Shown: positions 18,147 through 27,682, counted from the stretch's first letter. The stretch: DNA of 64,000 nt from JBBPZA01 sp963728925 (GCA_963728925.1 CAVSMB010000006.1:124001-188000), one strand, 5' to 3'. Numbers and translations: made by a program. The notes: generated by a model from the sequence alone, not told the origin.

Positions 18147-18302
18147 CCCACGCGGGCCATCCGCGAGCGATCGCGAAGATGGCTGCTTCGGGCGAAGTCA
18201 CGCCCGGCGCCCGGATCTACGGTCGGCGTCATGACCAGCCAGGCGGCGACGCTGCGGGAGATGGCCCGGCTTGCCGGCCTGGCGCGACTCGAAAGGAGCA
18301 TC

Positions 18303-19130
18303 GTGAGCACACAGGACCTGACCGAAGCTGCAGCGGGCGCCCGCGCGATCTGGTCGTCGGGCGACTACGCGCGCTTTGCGACCGAGATGGTGTGGGAGTT
18401 CGGGCCGGTGCTCGTCGAGGCATGCGCGATCGGCCCCGGCGATCGCGTCCTCGACGTCGCGGCCGGGACGGGCAACGTCGCGCTGCGCGCCGCCGCCGCC
18501 GGTGCCGAGGTGACCGCGTCGGACATCACGCCCGAGCAGTTCGCCGCCGGCCGCCGCACGGCAGCGGACCTCGGCCTGAGCATCGACTGGGTCCAGGCCG
18601 ACGCGCAGGCGCTGCCCTTCGGCGACGACGAGTTCGACGTCGTCACCTCCTCGGCGGGAGCGATCTTCGCGCCCGACCACCGAGCGGTCGCCGACGAGCT
18701 CGTGCGCGTCTGCCGGCCCGGCGGGAGGATCGGGATGATCAACTTCGTCCACGAGGGCCTGATCCGGGAGTTCTTCGAGCTCTTCGACCCCTACGCGCCG
18801 CCGCCGCCGGCGGGCGCGCAACCGCCGACGCTGTGGGGTGAGGAGGCGCACCTGCGCGAGCTGTTCGGCGAGCGGATCGCGTCGCTGCAGCTCACCCGGC
18901 GCGAGCTCGTCGAGCGCAACCCCGGTGGCCCCGCCGACTACTGGGCCTACTACCAGCAGACGTTCGGCCCGGTCGTCGCGCTGCGCAGGCTCCTCGAGAA
19001 CGATCCCGAGCGCCTCGCCGCGTTCGACCGCGCCTGCCTGGAGTTCGCCGAGCGCGCGAACAGCGGCGCACCGGAGGGCCCATCCGAGTACCGCTACGGA
19101 TACGTCGTCGCCGTCGCCCGCAAGGCCTGA
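18303..19130 (+). CDS. Class I SAM-dependent methyltransferase
   Basis: 275 residues from GTG 18303, chosen because AAAGGAG lies 6 bp upstream; an in-frame ATG at 18231 would add 24 residues but has no such site. Motifs: VLDVAAGTGNVALRAAAAGA (motif I), VTASDITPEQFAAGR, WVQADAQALPFGDDEFDVV, VCRPGGRIGMINFVHEG. The second half (YAPPPPAGAQPPTLWGEEAH) matches the layout of the gene at 12491-13399. Substrate unknown. It stands between a TPR-LuxR gene and an HD-GYP-LuxR gene, all on the plus strand. Confidence 0.9.
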   Translation: MSTQDLTEAAAGARAIWSSGDYARFATEMVWEFGPVLVEACAIGPGDRVLDVAAGTGNVALRAAAAGAEVTASDITPEQFAAGRRTAADLGLSIDWVQADAQALPFGDDEFDVVTSSAGAIFAPDHRAVADELVRVCRPGGRIGMINFVHEGLIREFFELFDPYAPPPPAGAQPPTLWGEEAHLRELFGERIASLQLTRRELVERNPGGPADYWAYYQQTFGPVVALRRLLENDPERLAAFDRACLEFAERANSGAPEGPSEYRYGYVVAVARKA

Positions 19131-19178
19131 ACGCAGGCCGGCGCCCGCGCGGACTCGACGCATATCTAGACTCGCGTC

Positions 19179-20744
19179 GTGGCGGAGGCCCGCGCCGGCG
19201 ATCACATCCGTCTGGCTGAGCTCATGGCCGCGCTCTCGCTGGCGACCGACCTCGGGTTGGGTCAGCCGCTGGAGCACGAGGTCGGGATCTGCCTGTCGGC
19301 ACTCGAGTTGGCCGAGCGGCTCGGCTGCACGCCCGAGGAGCGCTCGGACGTCTACTACGTCGCGCTGCTGGCGCACGTGGGCTGCACGGCGGCCGCGCCG
19401 TATCTCGCCAGCTGGGTCGGGGGCGACGAGATCCACTTCCAGAGTAGGGTGCAGGTGATCGGGCCGGCCTCCGGGCCCGCCGAGGACCTGCGGTACCTCG
19501 CGCGCCGGCTGGCGGACGACAGGCCGCTTCGCGAACGCGTGACGCTGCGGGCCAGGTTTCTGGTCCGGGGCAAGAAGCGATTCGAGCTGATGGCGGCGAA
19601 CCTGTGCGAGGGCGGGAGGCTCCTCGCTTTGCACCTGCGCCTGCCCGGCGAGGTCGCGCTGGCGCTGGCCCAGATCACGGAGCGGTGGGATGGCAAGGGT
19701 GTGCCCGGGGACGTGGCCGGCGAGGAGATCTCGTGGGCGCTGCGGATCGTGCGTGTCGCGCACGACTTCGTCGCCGTCGCCCATGGGCGTGATCGGGAGG
19801 CCGCGATCGCGGCGCTCGCTCGCCGCCGCGGGCGCGGCTATGACCCGGCGATCGTCGACGCCGCGCTGGCCGAGCCCGAGGCGCTGCTGCGCGCGGCCGA
19901 CGTTCCCGATGTGTGGGAGCGCGTGATCGATGCCGAGCCGCGGCCGGTGGCGACGATCTCGCGGGCGGGGCTGGGGTCGGTCGCGCGGGCGTTCGGCGAG
20001 TTCACCGACGTCAAGGTCGACTTCCTGCACGGGCATTCGAGCCGGGTCGCCGAGCTCGCGGCGACAGCCGCCGCCGCGCTGGGCTGCTCGCCCGCGGAGG
20101 CTTCGGAGATAGGTGCGGCGGGCTTTCTGCACGACCTCGGCCGGGTGGCGGTGCCCAATGGGATCTGGGACAAGCCCGGGGCGCTGAGCACCGGTGAGCG
20201 TGAGCGGGTGCGCCTGCATCCCTACTACACCGAGCGCGTGCTGGAGCGCACGGGCGCGTTGGCGCCGCTTGCGCTGCTCGCCGGCTCGCATCACGAGCGG
20301 CTCGATGGCTCGGGGTATCACCGCGCAGCGACCGCCGCGCAGCTGAGCGTCGGGGCGCGGCTGCTGGCCGCGGCCGACTGCTATGACGCGATGACCCATG
20401 ATCGCCCTCACCGCGCAGCGCTGTCGGGCGCGCAGGCTCGCGCGCAGCTCGGCGAGATGGTTCGCGCCGGCGCGCTCGACAAGCGAACGACCGACGCGGT
20501 GCTGCAGGCCGCGGGCGCGGGGCCGTTGCGGGTGCGTCAGGGCCACCCGGCCGGGCTCAGCGATCGCGAGGTCGAGGTCCTGCGGCTCGTCGCGCGGGGC
20601 GCGACGAACAAGCAGATCGCACAGGCGCTCGTGATCAGCGAGAAGACCGCGGGCCACCACGTCGAGCACATCTACGCCAAGGCGGGCGTCGGCACCCGGG
20701 TCGGGGCGGCGCTGTTCGCGATGGCCCACGACCTCGTCGAGTAG
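19179..20744 (+). CDS. HD-GYP domain protein with C-terminal LuxR HTH
   Basis: 521 residues from GTG 19179. An N-terminal half resembles a degenerate HD-GYP module (LLAHVGCTAAAPYLASW; ITERWDGKGVPGDVAGEEIS; RIVRVAHDFVAVAHGRDRE). A second, canonical module follows at about 285-420: HGHSSRVAELA, GFLHDLGRVAVPNGIWDK, LHPYYTERVLERTGALAPLA, SHHERLDGSGYH and AADCYDAMTHDRPHR. The last 70 residues are a LuxR HTH (LSDREVEVLRLVARGATNKQ; IAQALVISEKTAGHHVEHIY). HD-GYP proteins are metal-dependent phosphodiesterases, usually of cyclic-di-GMP. The fusion suggests that nucleotide turnover or binding is linked directly to transcription. The HHE and GSGY signature residues of the second module are present; activity is inferred. 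Confidence 0.9.
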   Translation: MAEARAGDHIRLAELMAALSLATDLGLGQPLEHEVGICLSALELAERLGCTPEERSDVYYVALLAHVGCTAAAPYLASWVGGDEIHFQSRVQVIGPASGPAEDLRYLARRLADDRPLRERVTLRARFLVRGKKRFELMAANLCEGGRLLALHLRLPGEVALALAQITERWDGKGVPGDVAGEEISWALRIVRVAHDFVAVAHGRDREAAIAALARRRGRGYDPAIVDAALAEPEALLRAADVPDVWERVIDAEPRPVATISRAGLGSVARAFGEFTDVKVDFLHGHSSRVAELAATAAAALGCSPAEASEIGAAGFLHDLGRVAVPNGIWDKPGALSTGERERVRLHPYYTERVLERTGALAPLALLAGSHHERLDGSGYHRAATAAQLSVGARLLAAADCYDAMTHDRPHRAALSGAQARAQLGEMVRAGALDKRTTDAVLQAAGAGPLRVRQGHPAGLSDREVEVLRLVARGATNKQIAQALVISEKTAGHHVEHIYAKAGVGTRVGAALFAMAHDLVE

Positions 20745-20835
20745 CGACGCCCGGCACAGGGAGGCCGCGGGCGTCGTCGCGCTCACGCTTTGAGAGCGCT
20801 GGTCCGGCGGTCTCGGCCACGCCGCCCCCGTGTCA

Positions 20836-21234
20836 TCAGCTCATCTGGGTCGCGACTGCGGACTCGGCGACCGGCCGACCCTCCTGCTGCCACGCCTTGA
20901 AGCCGCCCTCGAGATGGGCGACGTCTCGGTAGCCGAGCTCCTGCAGGGCCGCTGCGCCGAGTGCCGACCGGGAGCCGGCGGAGCAGTAGACGATGACGCG
21001 CCGCTCGCGATCGAAGCTCTCGAGGTGGTAGGGCGACTCGGGGTCGGCGTGGAACTCGAGCATTCCCCTGGGCGCGAGGATCGCGCCGGGGATGACCCCG
21101 CTGGCGGTCTCGTCGGGCTCGCGCAGGTCGACCAACAGCACGTCGCCGCGACCGATCTCCACGGCGACCTCGGCAGGCCGCAGGTTCTCGACGCCTGCCT
21201 TCGCCGCCGCGACCAGCTCCTTGACGCCTCTCAT
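20836..21234 (-). CDS. Rhodanese-like domain protein
   Basis: 132 residues with a good ribosome site (AAAGGAG) before ATG 21234. A single rhodanese domain: LRPAEVAVEIGRGDVLLVDL, REPDETASGVIPGAILAPRG, and the active-site loop VYCSAGSRSALGAAAL with the catalytic Cys, ending YRDVAHLEGGFKAWQQEG. These enzymes transfer or carry sulfane sulfur. It stands alone between the HD-GYP gene and the large regulator. The physiological sulfur acceptor is unknown. Confidence 0.93.
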   Translation of the reverse strand: MRGVKELVAAAKAGVENLRPAEVAVEIGRGDVLLVDLREPDETASGVIPGAILAPRGMLEFHADPESPYHLESFDRERRVIVYCSAGSRSALGAAALQELGYRDVAHLEGGFKAWQQEGRPVAESAVATQMS

Positions 21235-21336
21235 GGCACTTCTCCTTTGATCGTGTGAGGCGAGTTTGAGCGCCGGGCGTTCCCGAAACGTTCCCGTGCC
21301 CGTGGCGCGGAGGGTTCTGGCGGGGTTGCGCCCTGG

Positions 21337-24300
21337 TCAGGGGGTGTCGGTGGCCAGCGCGGCGCAGCGAGCCTCGTCGAGGGGCTGTCCGGCGGCCCGG
21401 AAGCGGGCGGCGGCAGCGCGAAAATGCTCGTGCGCGCTGGCCGCGCTGCCCGTCGCGCGGGCGAGGTGGCCCTTTGCCTCGTCGACCTCGGCGTGCTTTG
21501 CGGGCAGCGGCAGGATCACGTTCGCGAGCATCTCGGCGGTTTCGGTGTAGGCGCGGGCGCGATCGATCTCGCCCGCCCGCGCCGCCGCGATCGCCGCCGG
21601 GATCACGAGCGCGATCCTGCAGGTCGGGCAGGTCTCGCGCGGGCCGCGAACCGCGGCCTCGGCCTCGTCGAGCGCCGCGCGAAGCGAGGTGACGTCGTCG
21701 CGGCAGGCGGACAGCTTCGAGCCGTAGATCCGGTCGAGCAGGTGGTGCTCGAGGCTCGACTCCCTGGCGGCCGCGAGCGCCTCGGTGACGAGCGCCGCGG
21801 CGTCCGCCGCGTGGCCCCGGTAGAGCGCCAGCTGAGCGCGCTGCTGGAGGGCCAGCGCCTCGCCCGCGGACGCGGCGATCTCGCGGTGAAGCTGGACCGC
21901 GGCGCCGAGGTCCTCGTCGGCTTCGTCGAGCCGGCCGGCGAGCAGCTTCGCCATCCCGCCCAAGGTCAGCGCAAACCCATGCCCGCGCGCGGCTTTGCGG
22001 CGTTCAGCCTCGCCGGCGAGGGAGTCGGCGAATGCGATCACCTCGCGATAGGGGAGGGCTCCGTGGAGCATCCGCTCCGTCGCGCACAGGTACCCGTCGA
22101 AGACTCGGATCGCGAGCTCGGGCAGCGCCCGCGTCGCGCCCAGGTTCGCTCGCAGGCTTGCGCGCAGATCGCCCCGCGAGTGGGCTGCCAGCGACTGCGC
22201 CCACGAGGCCTCGGCGAGCGCTCCGGGATCGCCAAGCTCAAGCGCGAGGCGGCGCGTCTCCTCGGCTTTGCCGGCGGCGAGCTCCGGATCGCCGAAGCCG
22301 ACCGCGGCGGCGCCGGCGAGCGTCAGCGCATGCGCGAGCCGACCGGCGACGGTCGCGGGCGCCACGCCCTCGAGCGTCCGGAGCGCCGCCGCGGGATCGC
22401 CGGCCTTGAGGCGGGCCAGCGCTTCCTGGGCGCGAATCTCGTGCGCGGCCGGCTCACCGGCCGCCGCGGCGGCGTGGGCGTAAGCGGCGGGCGCCCGGCT
22501 GTCGCCGACGGCCTCGAGCGCCTCGGCCCTGAGGGAGAGCGCGTCGACGTGGTCAGGGGCATGTGCGAGCAGCGGCTCGAGCTGGCGCAGCGCATCGGTG
22601 AACGCGCCGACCGCGGACGCCTCGCGCGCGGAAGCGAGCAGCGGCCCGACGGCCTCCTCGGGACGGTCGCCGGCAAGCCAGTGGCGAGCGATCTGTGACG
22701 CCGGGCCGCCCGCCGCAGCGAGTCGACGGGCGGCGTCGCGGTGGATCGCGATCCGCCGGTGCCGGGGGAGCCGCTCGACCAGCGCTTGGCGGACGAGCTC
22801 GTGGCGAAACCGGTAGCGGGCGCCCGCGACGACGAGCACGCCGCCGGCGAGCGCACGGTCAAGGAGCGCGAACGCATCGGGCTCGGAGAGTCCCGTGAGG
22901 CCCAGGACGTCGGCAACGTCGAGGTCGTCGCCAGCGACCGCGAGCCGCGTCAGCATCGCCACCGTGCCCGCATCGAAGTCGAGGACCCGAGCCGCGATCG
23001 CCTCCCAGGCGCCGGCGGGGATCGCGAACGGCGCGCGGGCGGGCGCGACCCGGGCGAGCTCGAGGATGAACAACGGATTGCCGAGCCCCAGCTCGAGGAT
23101 CTCGGCGATCACGGCAGGGTCGGGAGCCGTGGTGGCGGCGCCCGCGACGAGCGCCCGGGCGTCGTCTCGATCGAGGGGCGCGAGGTCGATCTCGACGGCC
23201 CTGCCCGCGCGCGCCAGCGCCGCCGTTGCGCGCAGGAGCGGCTCCCGGGCGGCTTCGGCGCGGTACGCGAGCAGCGCCACGAATCGATCGCCGTGCCCGC
23301 TCGCCAGGTGGTAGAGGACCTCCACGCTCGCATCGTCGGCGGCGTGAACGTCGTCGACGACGAGGGCGACCCCCGCGCCGGTGACCTGTGCGTGGGCGAC
23401 CAGCAGCCGGCGCACGGCCCCGATCACCTTGTGGCGTGTGAGCGGGCCCTCGAGCGGCGGTGCCGGTATCGCCATCGAGGTCAGCGCCGCGAGCACCGAA
23501 CGGGGCCGCTCGCCCAGGCCGGCGGCCAGGTCAGGGACGCGACCGACGATCTCCTCGACCGCCGCCGCGATCGGCGCATACGGACTACTCCAGGGCGCGC
23601 CGGCGACGGTGACCGCTACCCAGCCGTCCTCCTCGGCCGTCGCCGCCACGCGTCGGCAGAAGGCGGACTTGCCGATCCCAGGAGCGCCCCGAACCACCAC
23701 TGCGCGCAGTTGCGAGCGCGCCGCCTCCCGAAGCGCCGCGGTCGCCGTCGCAAGCTCGAGCTGGCGGTTTACGTACTCGGGTTCGACCGGGCCGAGCCCG
23801 GCGACGCACCCCGCATACAGGGCTGCCGCCTCGCGGCTCGGAGCGACGCCAAGCTCACGAGCCAGGGCCGTGCGCAGCCGCCCGTACCAGCGGACCGCGT
23901 CATGCCGCCGCCCGGCGGCAAGTGCGGCGCGGATCAGCGCCAGGTAGGCCGGCTCCTCCGTCGGCTCGAGCTCGACCAGGCGCTCCCACTGGCCGCCGCG
24001 CCGAAGGAGTTCGGCCAGCAGCGAGCGCAACCGGCGGCGCGGTTCCTGCGTCCACTCCTCGTACGGCGAACCCGGCAGCAAGTCGCCCGTGTAGGTCGCC
24101 GCCGCGCCGGCGCACGCGGCCGCATCGCCGGCCCGCAGCGCCCGCTGCGCGCGGCCCTCGAAGCGCTCGACATCGACCACGAGATCCCGGGATGGGAACA
24201 GCTCCACCGACCCCGCTCGAAGCACGACGGCGTCGGGGGCGCCAAGCGCCCGCCGCGCATGGTGAGCCGCCTTGCGGAGGTTCGCGGCTCCGGCGCCCGC

Positions 24301-24558
24301 ATCGAGATGTGGCCACAGCGCCTCGATCACCTGCTCGCGAACGAGGCGATGCCCGTCCGCCAGGGCAAGGAGCTGGACGAGCTCCGCCGAGCGCCGTCCT
24401 GGCCATCGGTCGTCGGCGACCGCTCGGTCGCCCACGGAGGCACGAAACGATCCCAGCAACTGGATGCGTGGCTGAGGTACGGATGGATGCTGGGCAGCGC
24501 CCAAGGTGCTCGCCGAGCGTAACCCTTCGCGTTCGCACCGGCTCACCCCGCGCCGCAT
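21337..24558 (-). CDS. BTAD/SARP-like ATPase transcriptional regulator
   Basis: About 1073 residues from ATG 24558; an in-frame ATG at 24678 or TTG at 24504 are alternatives. An OmpR-type winged helix and a bacterial transcriptional activation domain open the protein (IQLLGSFRASVGDRAV; WPGRRSAELVQLLALADGHR; EALWPHLDAGAGAANLRKAA; then TPR-like BTAD ending ELGVAPSREAAALYAG). A STAND/AAA-type ATPase follows with Walker A GAPGIGKSAFCRRV and Walker B GVALVVDDVHAADD. The last 450 residues are TPR-like helices (ALTLAGAAAVGFGDPELAAG; QLALYRGHAADAAALVTEAL). This is the architecture of large SARP-type regulators of secondary metabolism in actinobacteria. It is divergent from the hydrolase pair at 24790, its probable target. 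Confidence 0.88.
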   Translation of the reverse strand: MRRGVSRCEREGLRSASTLGAAQHPSVPQPRIQLLGSFRASVGDRAVADDRWPGRRSAELVQLLALADGHRLVREQVIEALWPHLDAGAGAANLRKAAHHARRALGAPDAVVLRAGSVELFPSRDLVVDVERFEGRAQRALRAGDAAACAGAAATYTGDLLPGSPYEEWTQEPRRRLRSLLAELLRRGGQWERLVELEPTEEPAYLALIRAALAAGRRHDAVRWYGRLRTALARELGVAPSREAAALYAGCVAGLGPVEPEYVNRQLELATATAALREAARSQLRAVVVRGAPGIGKSAFCRRVAATAEEDGWVAVTVAGAPWSSPYAPIAAAVEEIVGRVPDLAAGLGERPRSVLAALTSMAIPAPPLEGPLTRHKVIGAVRRLLVAHAQVTGAGVALVVDDVHAADDASVEVLYHLASGHGDRFVALLAYRAEAAREPLLRATAALARAGRAVEIDLAPLDRDDARALVAGAATTAPDPAVIAEILELGLGNPLFILELARVAPARAPFAIPAGAWEAIAARVLDFDAGTVAMLTRLAVAGDDLDVADVLGLTGLSEPDAFALLDRALAGGVLVVAGARYRFRHELVRQALVERLPRHRRIAIHRDAARRLAAAGGPASQIARHWLAGDRPEEAVGPLLASAREASAVGAFTDALRQLEPLLAHAPDHVDALSLRAEALEAVGDSRAPAAYAHAAAAAGEPAAHEIRAQEALARLKAGDPAAALRTLEGVAPATVAGRLAHALTLAGAAAVGFGDPELAAGKAEETRRLALELGDPGALAEASWAQSLAAHSRGDLRASLRANLGATRALPELAIRVFDGYLCATERMLHGALPYREVIAFADSLAGEAERRKAARGHGFALTLGGMAKLLAGRLDEADEDLGAAVQLHREIAASAGEALALQQRAQLALYRGHAADAAALVTEALAAARESSLEHHLLDRIYGSKLSACRDDVTSLRAALDEAEAAVRGPRETCPTCRIALVIPAAIAAARAGEIDRARAYTETAEMLANVILPLPAKHAEVDEAKGHLARATGSAASAHEHFRAAAARFRAAGQPLDEARCAALATDTP

Positions 24559-24789
24559 CGCACAGAGCGTCGCCTCCAGGTCGAGACCGATCTCTCGGCA
24601 GCGGGGGTTCGAGCACAGACTTCGCGACGCCGACCGGGTGAACGGGTGCGACGCGGCCTCCAGACCAAGCGCAGCCACGACGTGTACCTAGCGACGGCGC
24701 CCCAAGGATGGGGCGATCGCCCGATGCCGGGGGCTGACGCTGCGCGTAGCGTCGCGGCTGATCCGGTCAGTCGAACCCCGGAGGCAGCG

Positions 24790-25584
24790 ATGTCCACCAC
24801 CACAAGCAGCGTTCTGTCCGATCTCCACCACGAACTGCGCGGCTCGGGGCCGCCGGTGCTGTTCATCCCGGGCGCGAGCGGCGACGCCGGGCATTTCACG
24901 CGCACCGCGGCGCGGCTTGCCGACGAGTTCACCACGGTCGCCTACGACCGCCGCGGCTGCTCGCGCAGCGCCGCCGCGGCCGCGCGCGAGAGCATGTCGA
25001 TCGCCACGCAGGCCGACGACACCGCGGCGTTGATCGAGGCGCTCGGAGTGTCGCCCGCGATCGTCTTTGGCACCAGCGGCGGCGGCGACATCCTGCTCGA
25101 GCTGATCGCCCGGCGACCCGACGTGGTGTCCGGCGCGATCGCCCACGAGCCGGCGCTCATCGCCCTGGCGCAGAAGGCCGAAGCGCCCGACGACGATCTG
25201 CAGCGGATCGTCGAGCTGGCGCGGGCCGATCCGCGTCGCGCGATGGAGGCCTTCGCGCGCAAGAACACCGACGATGCGACCTTCGAGGCGCTCGATCCCG
25301 AGCACCGCGAGCGCATGCTCGCCAACGGCGCGCACTTCTTCTCGCACGAGCTGGCGGCATTCGTCACCTATGCCCCCGACGCCGGGCGCATCCGCACGGC
25401 AAGGGTCCCGCTGCGACTGCTGGTCAGCGACGACGGGGACCCGCTGCTCGCCCGTGCCACGGGACGGCTGGCCAAGCAGCTCAAGCTCGACCTGGAGTCG
25501 ATCCCGGGCCACCACGCCCCCTACCTGCAGCAGCCCGAGGCCTTCGCCGAGCAGCTGCGGCCGATCCTGCGCGAGCTGTCGTGA
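24790..25584 (+). CDS. Alpha/beta hydrolase
   Basis: 264 residues from ATG 24790 (MSTTTSSVLSDLHHELRGSG); the longer open frame upstream lies in the control region of the divergent regulator. Motifs: oxyanion loop PGASGDAGHF, DRRGCSRS, nucleophile elbow GTSGGGDI, acid in LLVSDDGDPLL, and His in GHHAPYL. It is coupled to the next hydrolase by TGATG at 25582-25586. The fold covers esterases, haloperoxidase-like enzymes and others; the substrate is unknown. Confidence 0.9.
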   Translation: MSTTTSSVLSDLHHELRGSGPPVLFIPGASGDAGHFTRTAARLADEFTTVAYDRRGCSRSAAAAARESMSIATQADDTAALIEALGVSPAIVFGTSGGGDILLELIARRPDVVSGAIAHEPALIALAQKAEAPDDDLQRIVELARADPRRAMEAFARKNTDDATFEALDPEHRERMLANGAHFFSHELAAFVTYAPDAGRIRTARVPLRLLVSDDGDPLLARATGRLAKQLKLDLESIPGHHAPYLQQPEAFAEQLRPILRELS

Positions 25585-26387
25585 TGGCCGAGCAAGCGGT
25601 CAACGGTGTGCGCCTCTACTACGAGCAGCACGGCAGCGGCGCCGCCATCCTCTGCATCCACGGAACCTCCAGCTCCGCGCTGGTGTGGAGCGACGCGGTC
25701 ACCGAGCTGGCGCGACTGGGGCGCGTGATCGCCTACGACCGCCGAGGGTGCACCCGCAGCCAGCGCCCGGAGCGCTACGAGCGGACCATCGTGGCCGAGC
25801 ACGCCGACGACGCGGCCGCGCTGCTCGACGCGCTCGCGGCCGCGCCGGCGGTGGTCATCGGGCGCAGCTACGGCGGCGAGGTCGCGACCGACCTCGCGCT
25901 CCGCCACCCCGACCGTGTGCGGGCGCTGGTCCTGCTGGAGGGCGCTCCGCTCGCGCTCTCGCCGGCGGGCGCCGACTGGGAGTCGGCGCTGCGCGACCGC
26001 GTACGCGAGGTGGCCGCGCACGCCGGCGTCGACGCGGTCGCCGAGGCGCTCATCGGCGAGGTGCTCGGAGACGGCGCCTGGCGCTCACTCCCGCAGGAGC
26101 TCCGGCGGCTCTTCACCGACAACGGCCCGGCGATCCTGGCCGAGCTGCGGGGCGGCGGGCTGCAGCCAGATCGGGCCGCGCTCGCGGCGATCGGCCAGCC
26201 CGTGCTGCTGATGGGCGCGAGCGACTCCCCGCCCGAGTTCCGCGAGGCGACCGAAGCGATGGCCGCCGCGCTCCCGAACGCCCGCGTCGCGCTCGTCGGC
26301 GGCGGCCACCTCATCGATCCGGCGAGCCCGGACGTGCTGGCCTTCATCGAGGAAGTCCTCGCAGGCGACAGATCGGCGATCCGGTAG
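25584..26387 (+). CDS. Alpha/beta hydrolase (second of a coupled pair)
   Basis: 267 residues from ATG 25584 (a GTG at 25581 is also possible), the start overlapping the stop of the previous hydrolase. Motifs: IHGTSSSALVW (oxyanion loop), YDRRGCTRSQRPERY, nucleophile elbow GRSYGGE, a possible acid in LMGASDSPPEF, and His in GGGHLIDP. It is a paralogue of the upstream gene, from which it probably arose by tandem duplication and divergence. Confidence 0.9.
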   Translation: MAEQAVNGVRLYYEQHGSGAAILCIHGTSSSALVWSDAVTELARLGRVIAYDRRGCTRSQRPERYERTIVAEHADDAAALLDALAAAPAVVIGRSYGGEVATDLALRHPDRVRALVLLEGAPLALSPAGADWESALRDRVREVAAHAGVDAVAEALIGEVLGDGAWRSLPQELRRLFTDNGPAILAELRGGGLQPDRAALAAIGQPVLLMGASDSPPEFREATEAMAAALPNARVALVGGGHLIDPASPDVLAFIEEVLAGDRSAIR

Positions 26388-26712
26388 GGGTAGCGCCATC
26401 ATCCGCGCGAATTCCAACGCTTGGTGTTTGTCGCCACGTACGCCGACGTCGCTGCGGAGTGTCCGGAGGCGCTCGGGTCGAACGTCGGGAGCGACGCGAG
26501 CGGTCGAAGAAGTGCTCAATGCCAGTTCGGCGTGGAGAGGACGAGGATTCTCGCCGGATGCTCGCCTGTGTTGGGACCAAGGCGGACATCAACTCGAATT
26601 GGCGGTCGATCCGCGAAGCATGCGCAACACTCTTCGCACGTTCAGCGAAGCCCCGCCACCGCGGGCTTCCGTGGTGGCGCTTGAGCTGTGGCGACCCGGG
26701 GCAGCGGCAGGC
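26388..26712. other. 325 bp with no supported gene
   Basis: Between the second hydrolase and the convergent membrane-protein gene. Plus-strand frames here are short and end without a recognisable domain. It could hold gene debris, but I see no motif, terminator or repeat that I can defend. Confidence 0.4.
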
Positions 26713-27246
26713 TCACATCGCTGCCGGCGAACGCGCCGCCCGTATAGCGACGGCGAGGCTGCCGGCGAGAAGGGTGATGGCCGGAAGAACCCCGCCGACG
26801 AGTGGGATCCACTCGGCGGACGATGTCGCGGCCAGGAGGAGCCCTCCAACGCCGAAGAGTATGAGCAGTGCTGAGGGCCGGTGGATGCTCTCGCGCCAGA
26901 CGCCCGTGAGGCGGAAGGCGATGAAGTGGCGGCCGACCACCAGCGTTGTCCAGGCGAGGTAGGTCTGCGATGGAGCACCGACGCCCCAGATGGCAACAAA
27001 CCCGATCGCGAGTAGTGTGGCCTCGCTGCCGACGATCTGCCAGTAGCGACGTCCGAACAGGTTCGGCCCCGTGTAGTCGTGGCCCGGCCGGCGAGCGAGT
27101 GTTCGGCCGAGCGCACGGCGCCACGCGATCAGCACGAGGATGAGGCCGACAACGCCGACGATGCGGAAGATCACAGCCGCCGTCGGTCCGAGCGGCGTCT
27201 TCGCGTTGGCGACGATGATGACCGTCCCGAAGGCGCCGCCGATCAA
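26713..27246 (-). CDS. Integral membrane protein, about 177 aa (hypothetical)
   Basis: The coding-like part begins at TTG 27246 (LIGGAFGTVIIVANAKTPLG); sequence upstream in this frame is Ser/Arg-rich shadow of the DUF2568 gene. About five hydrophobic helices are visible (AVIFRIVGVVGLILVLIAW; LLAIGFVAIWGVGA; YLAWTTLVVGRHFIAF; ALLILFGVGGLLLAA; GGVLPAITLLAGSLAVAI). It lies 28 bp after the DUF2568 gene and is probably the last gene of the hydrolase/membrane protein operon under the TetR operators. Family not recognised. Confidence 0.6.
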   Translation of the reverse strand: MIGGAFGTVIIVANAKTPLGPTAAVIFRIVGVVGLILVLIAWRRALGRTLARRPGHDYTGPNLFGRRYWQIVGSEATLLAIGFVAIWGVGAPSQTYLAWTTLVVGRHFIAFRLTGVWRESIHRPSALLILFGVGGLLLAATSSAEWIPLVGGVLPAITLLAGSLAVAIRAARSPAAM

Positions 27247-27274
27247 TGCTCGGTGAGGCGCTGGCGGATCGGTG

Positions 27275-27682
27275 TCAGCTCCGTGCAGTCTCGCTGTATG
27301 CCGCTGGTCGGACGCTGGGGGGCTTTGCGCTTGCCTTGAGCAGCCGTTCGCCCGATGCGTAGACGAGCGCGTGGTAGACGATCGATAGGCCGCCGAGCGC
27401 GGCGCCCAGGCCGTGGCTGCCCGCGCCGTACAAGGCGAGCGCGGCGAGCAGTGACACGATGAGCTCCTGGGCGAGCCGCAGCGGCTCGGCGAGCCGACCG
27501 GCCTGATGGAAGTCGATGGCGCCCCAGAAGCCGAAGCCGAGTGCTGGTGCACCGATTCCGAGGGCGACCTTCGCTGCGGTGCTGCCGCCGAGGTTTACGC
27601 CCCAGAAGGCGAGCGCGCCGACGACGCCGATCTCGATCAGCACCCGGAGGAATAAGAGGAGCCGCTGAGCGGGCGTCAACAC
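27275..27682 (-). CDS. DUF2568 (YrdB-like) membrane protein
   Basis: About 135 residues. Two starts are possible: GTG 27682 or TTG 27679, the latter sharing TTGA with the stop of the upstream gene. Four hydrophobic helices are present (FLRVLIEIGVVGALAFWGV; VALGIGAPALGFGFWGAI; LIVSLLAALALYGAGSHGLG; ALGGLSIVYHALVYAS), with the RLAEPLRLAQEL loop that is typical of DUF2568/YrdB family proteins. Function of the family is unknown. Middle of an operon with overlapping genes. Confidence 0.75.
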   Translation of the reverse strand: MLTPAQRLLLFLRVLIEIGVVGALAFWGVNLGGSTAAKVALGIGAPALGFGFWGAIDFHQAGRLAEPLRLAQELIVSLLAALALYGAGSHGLGAALGGLSIVYHALVYASGERLLKASAKPPSVRPAAYSETARS

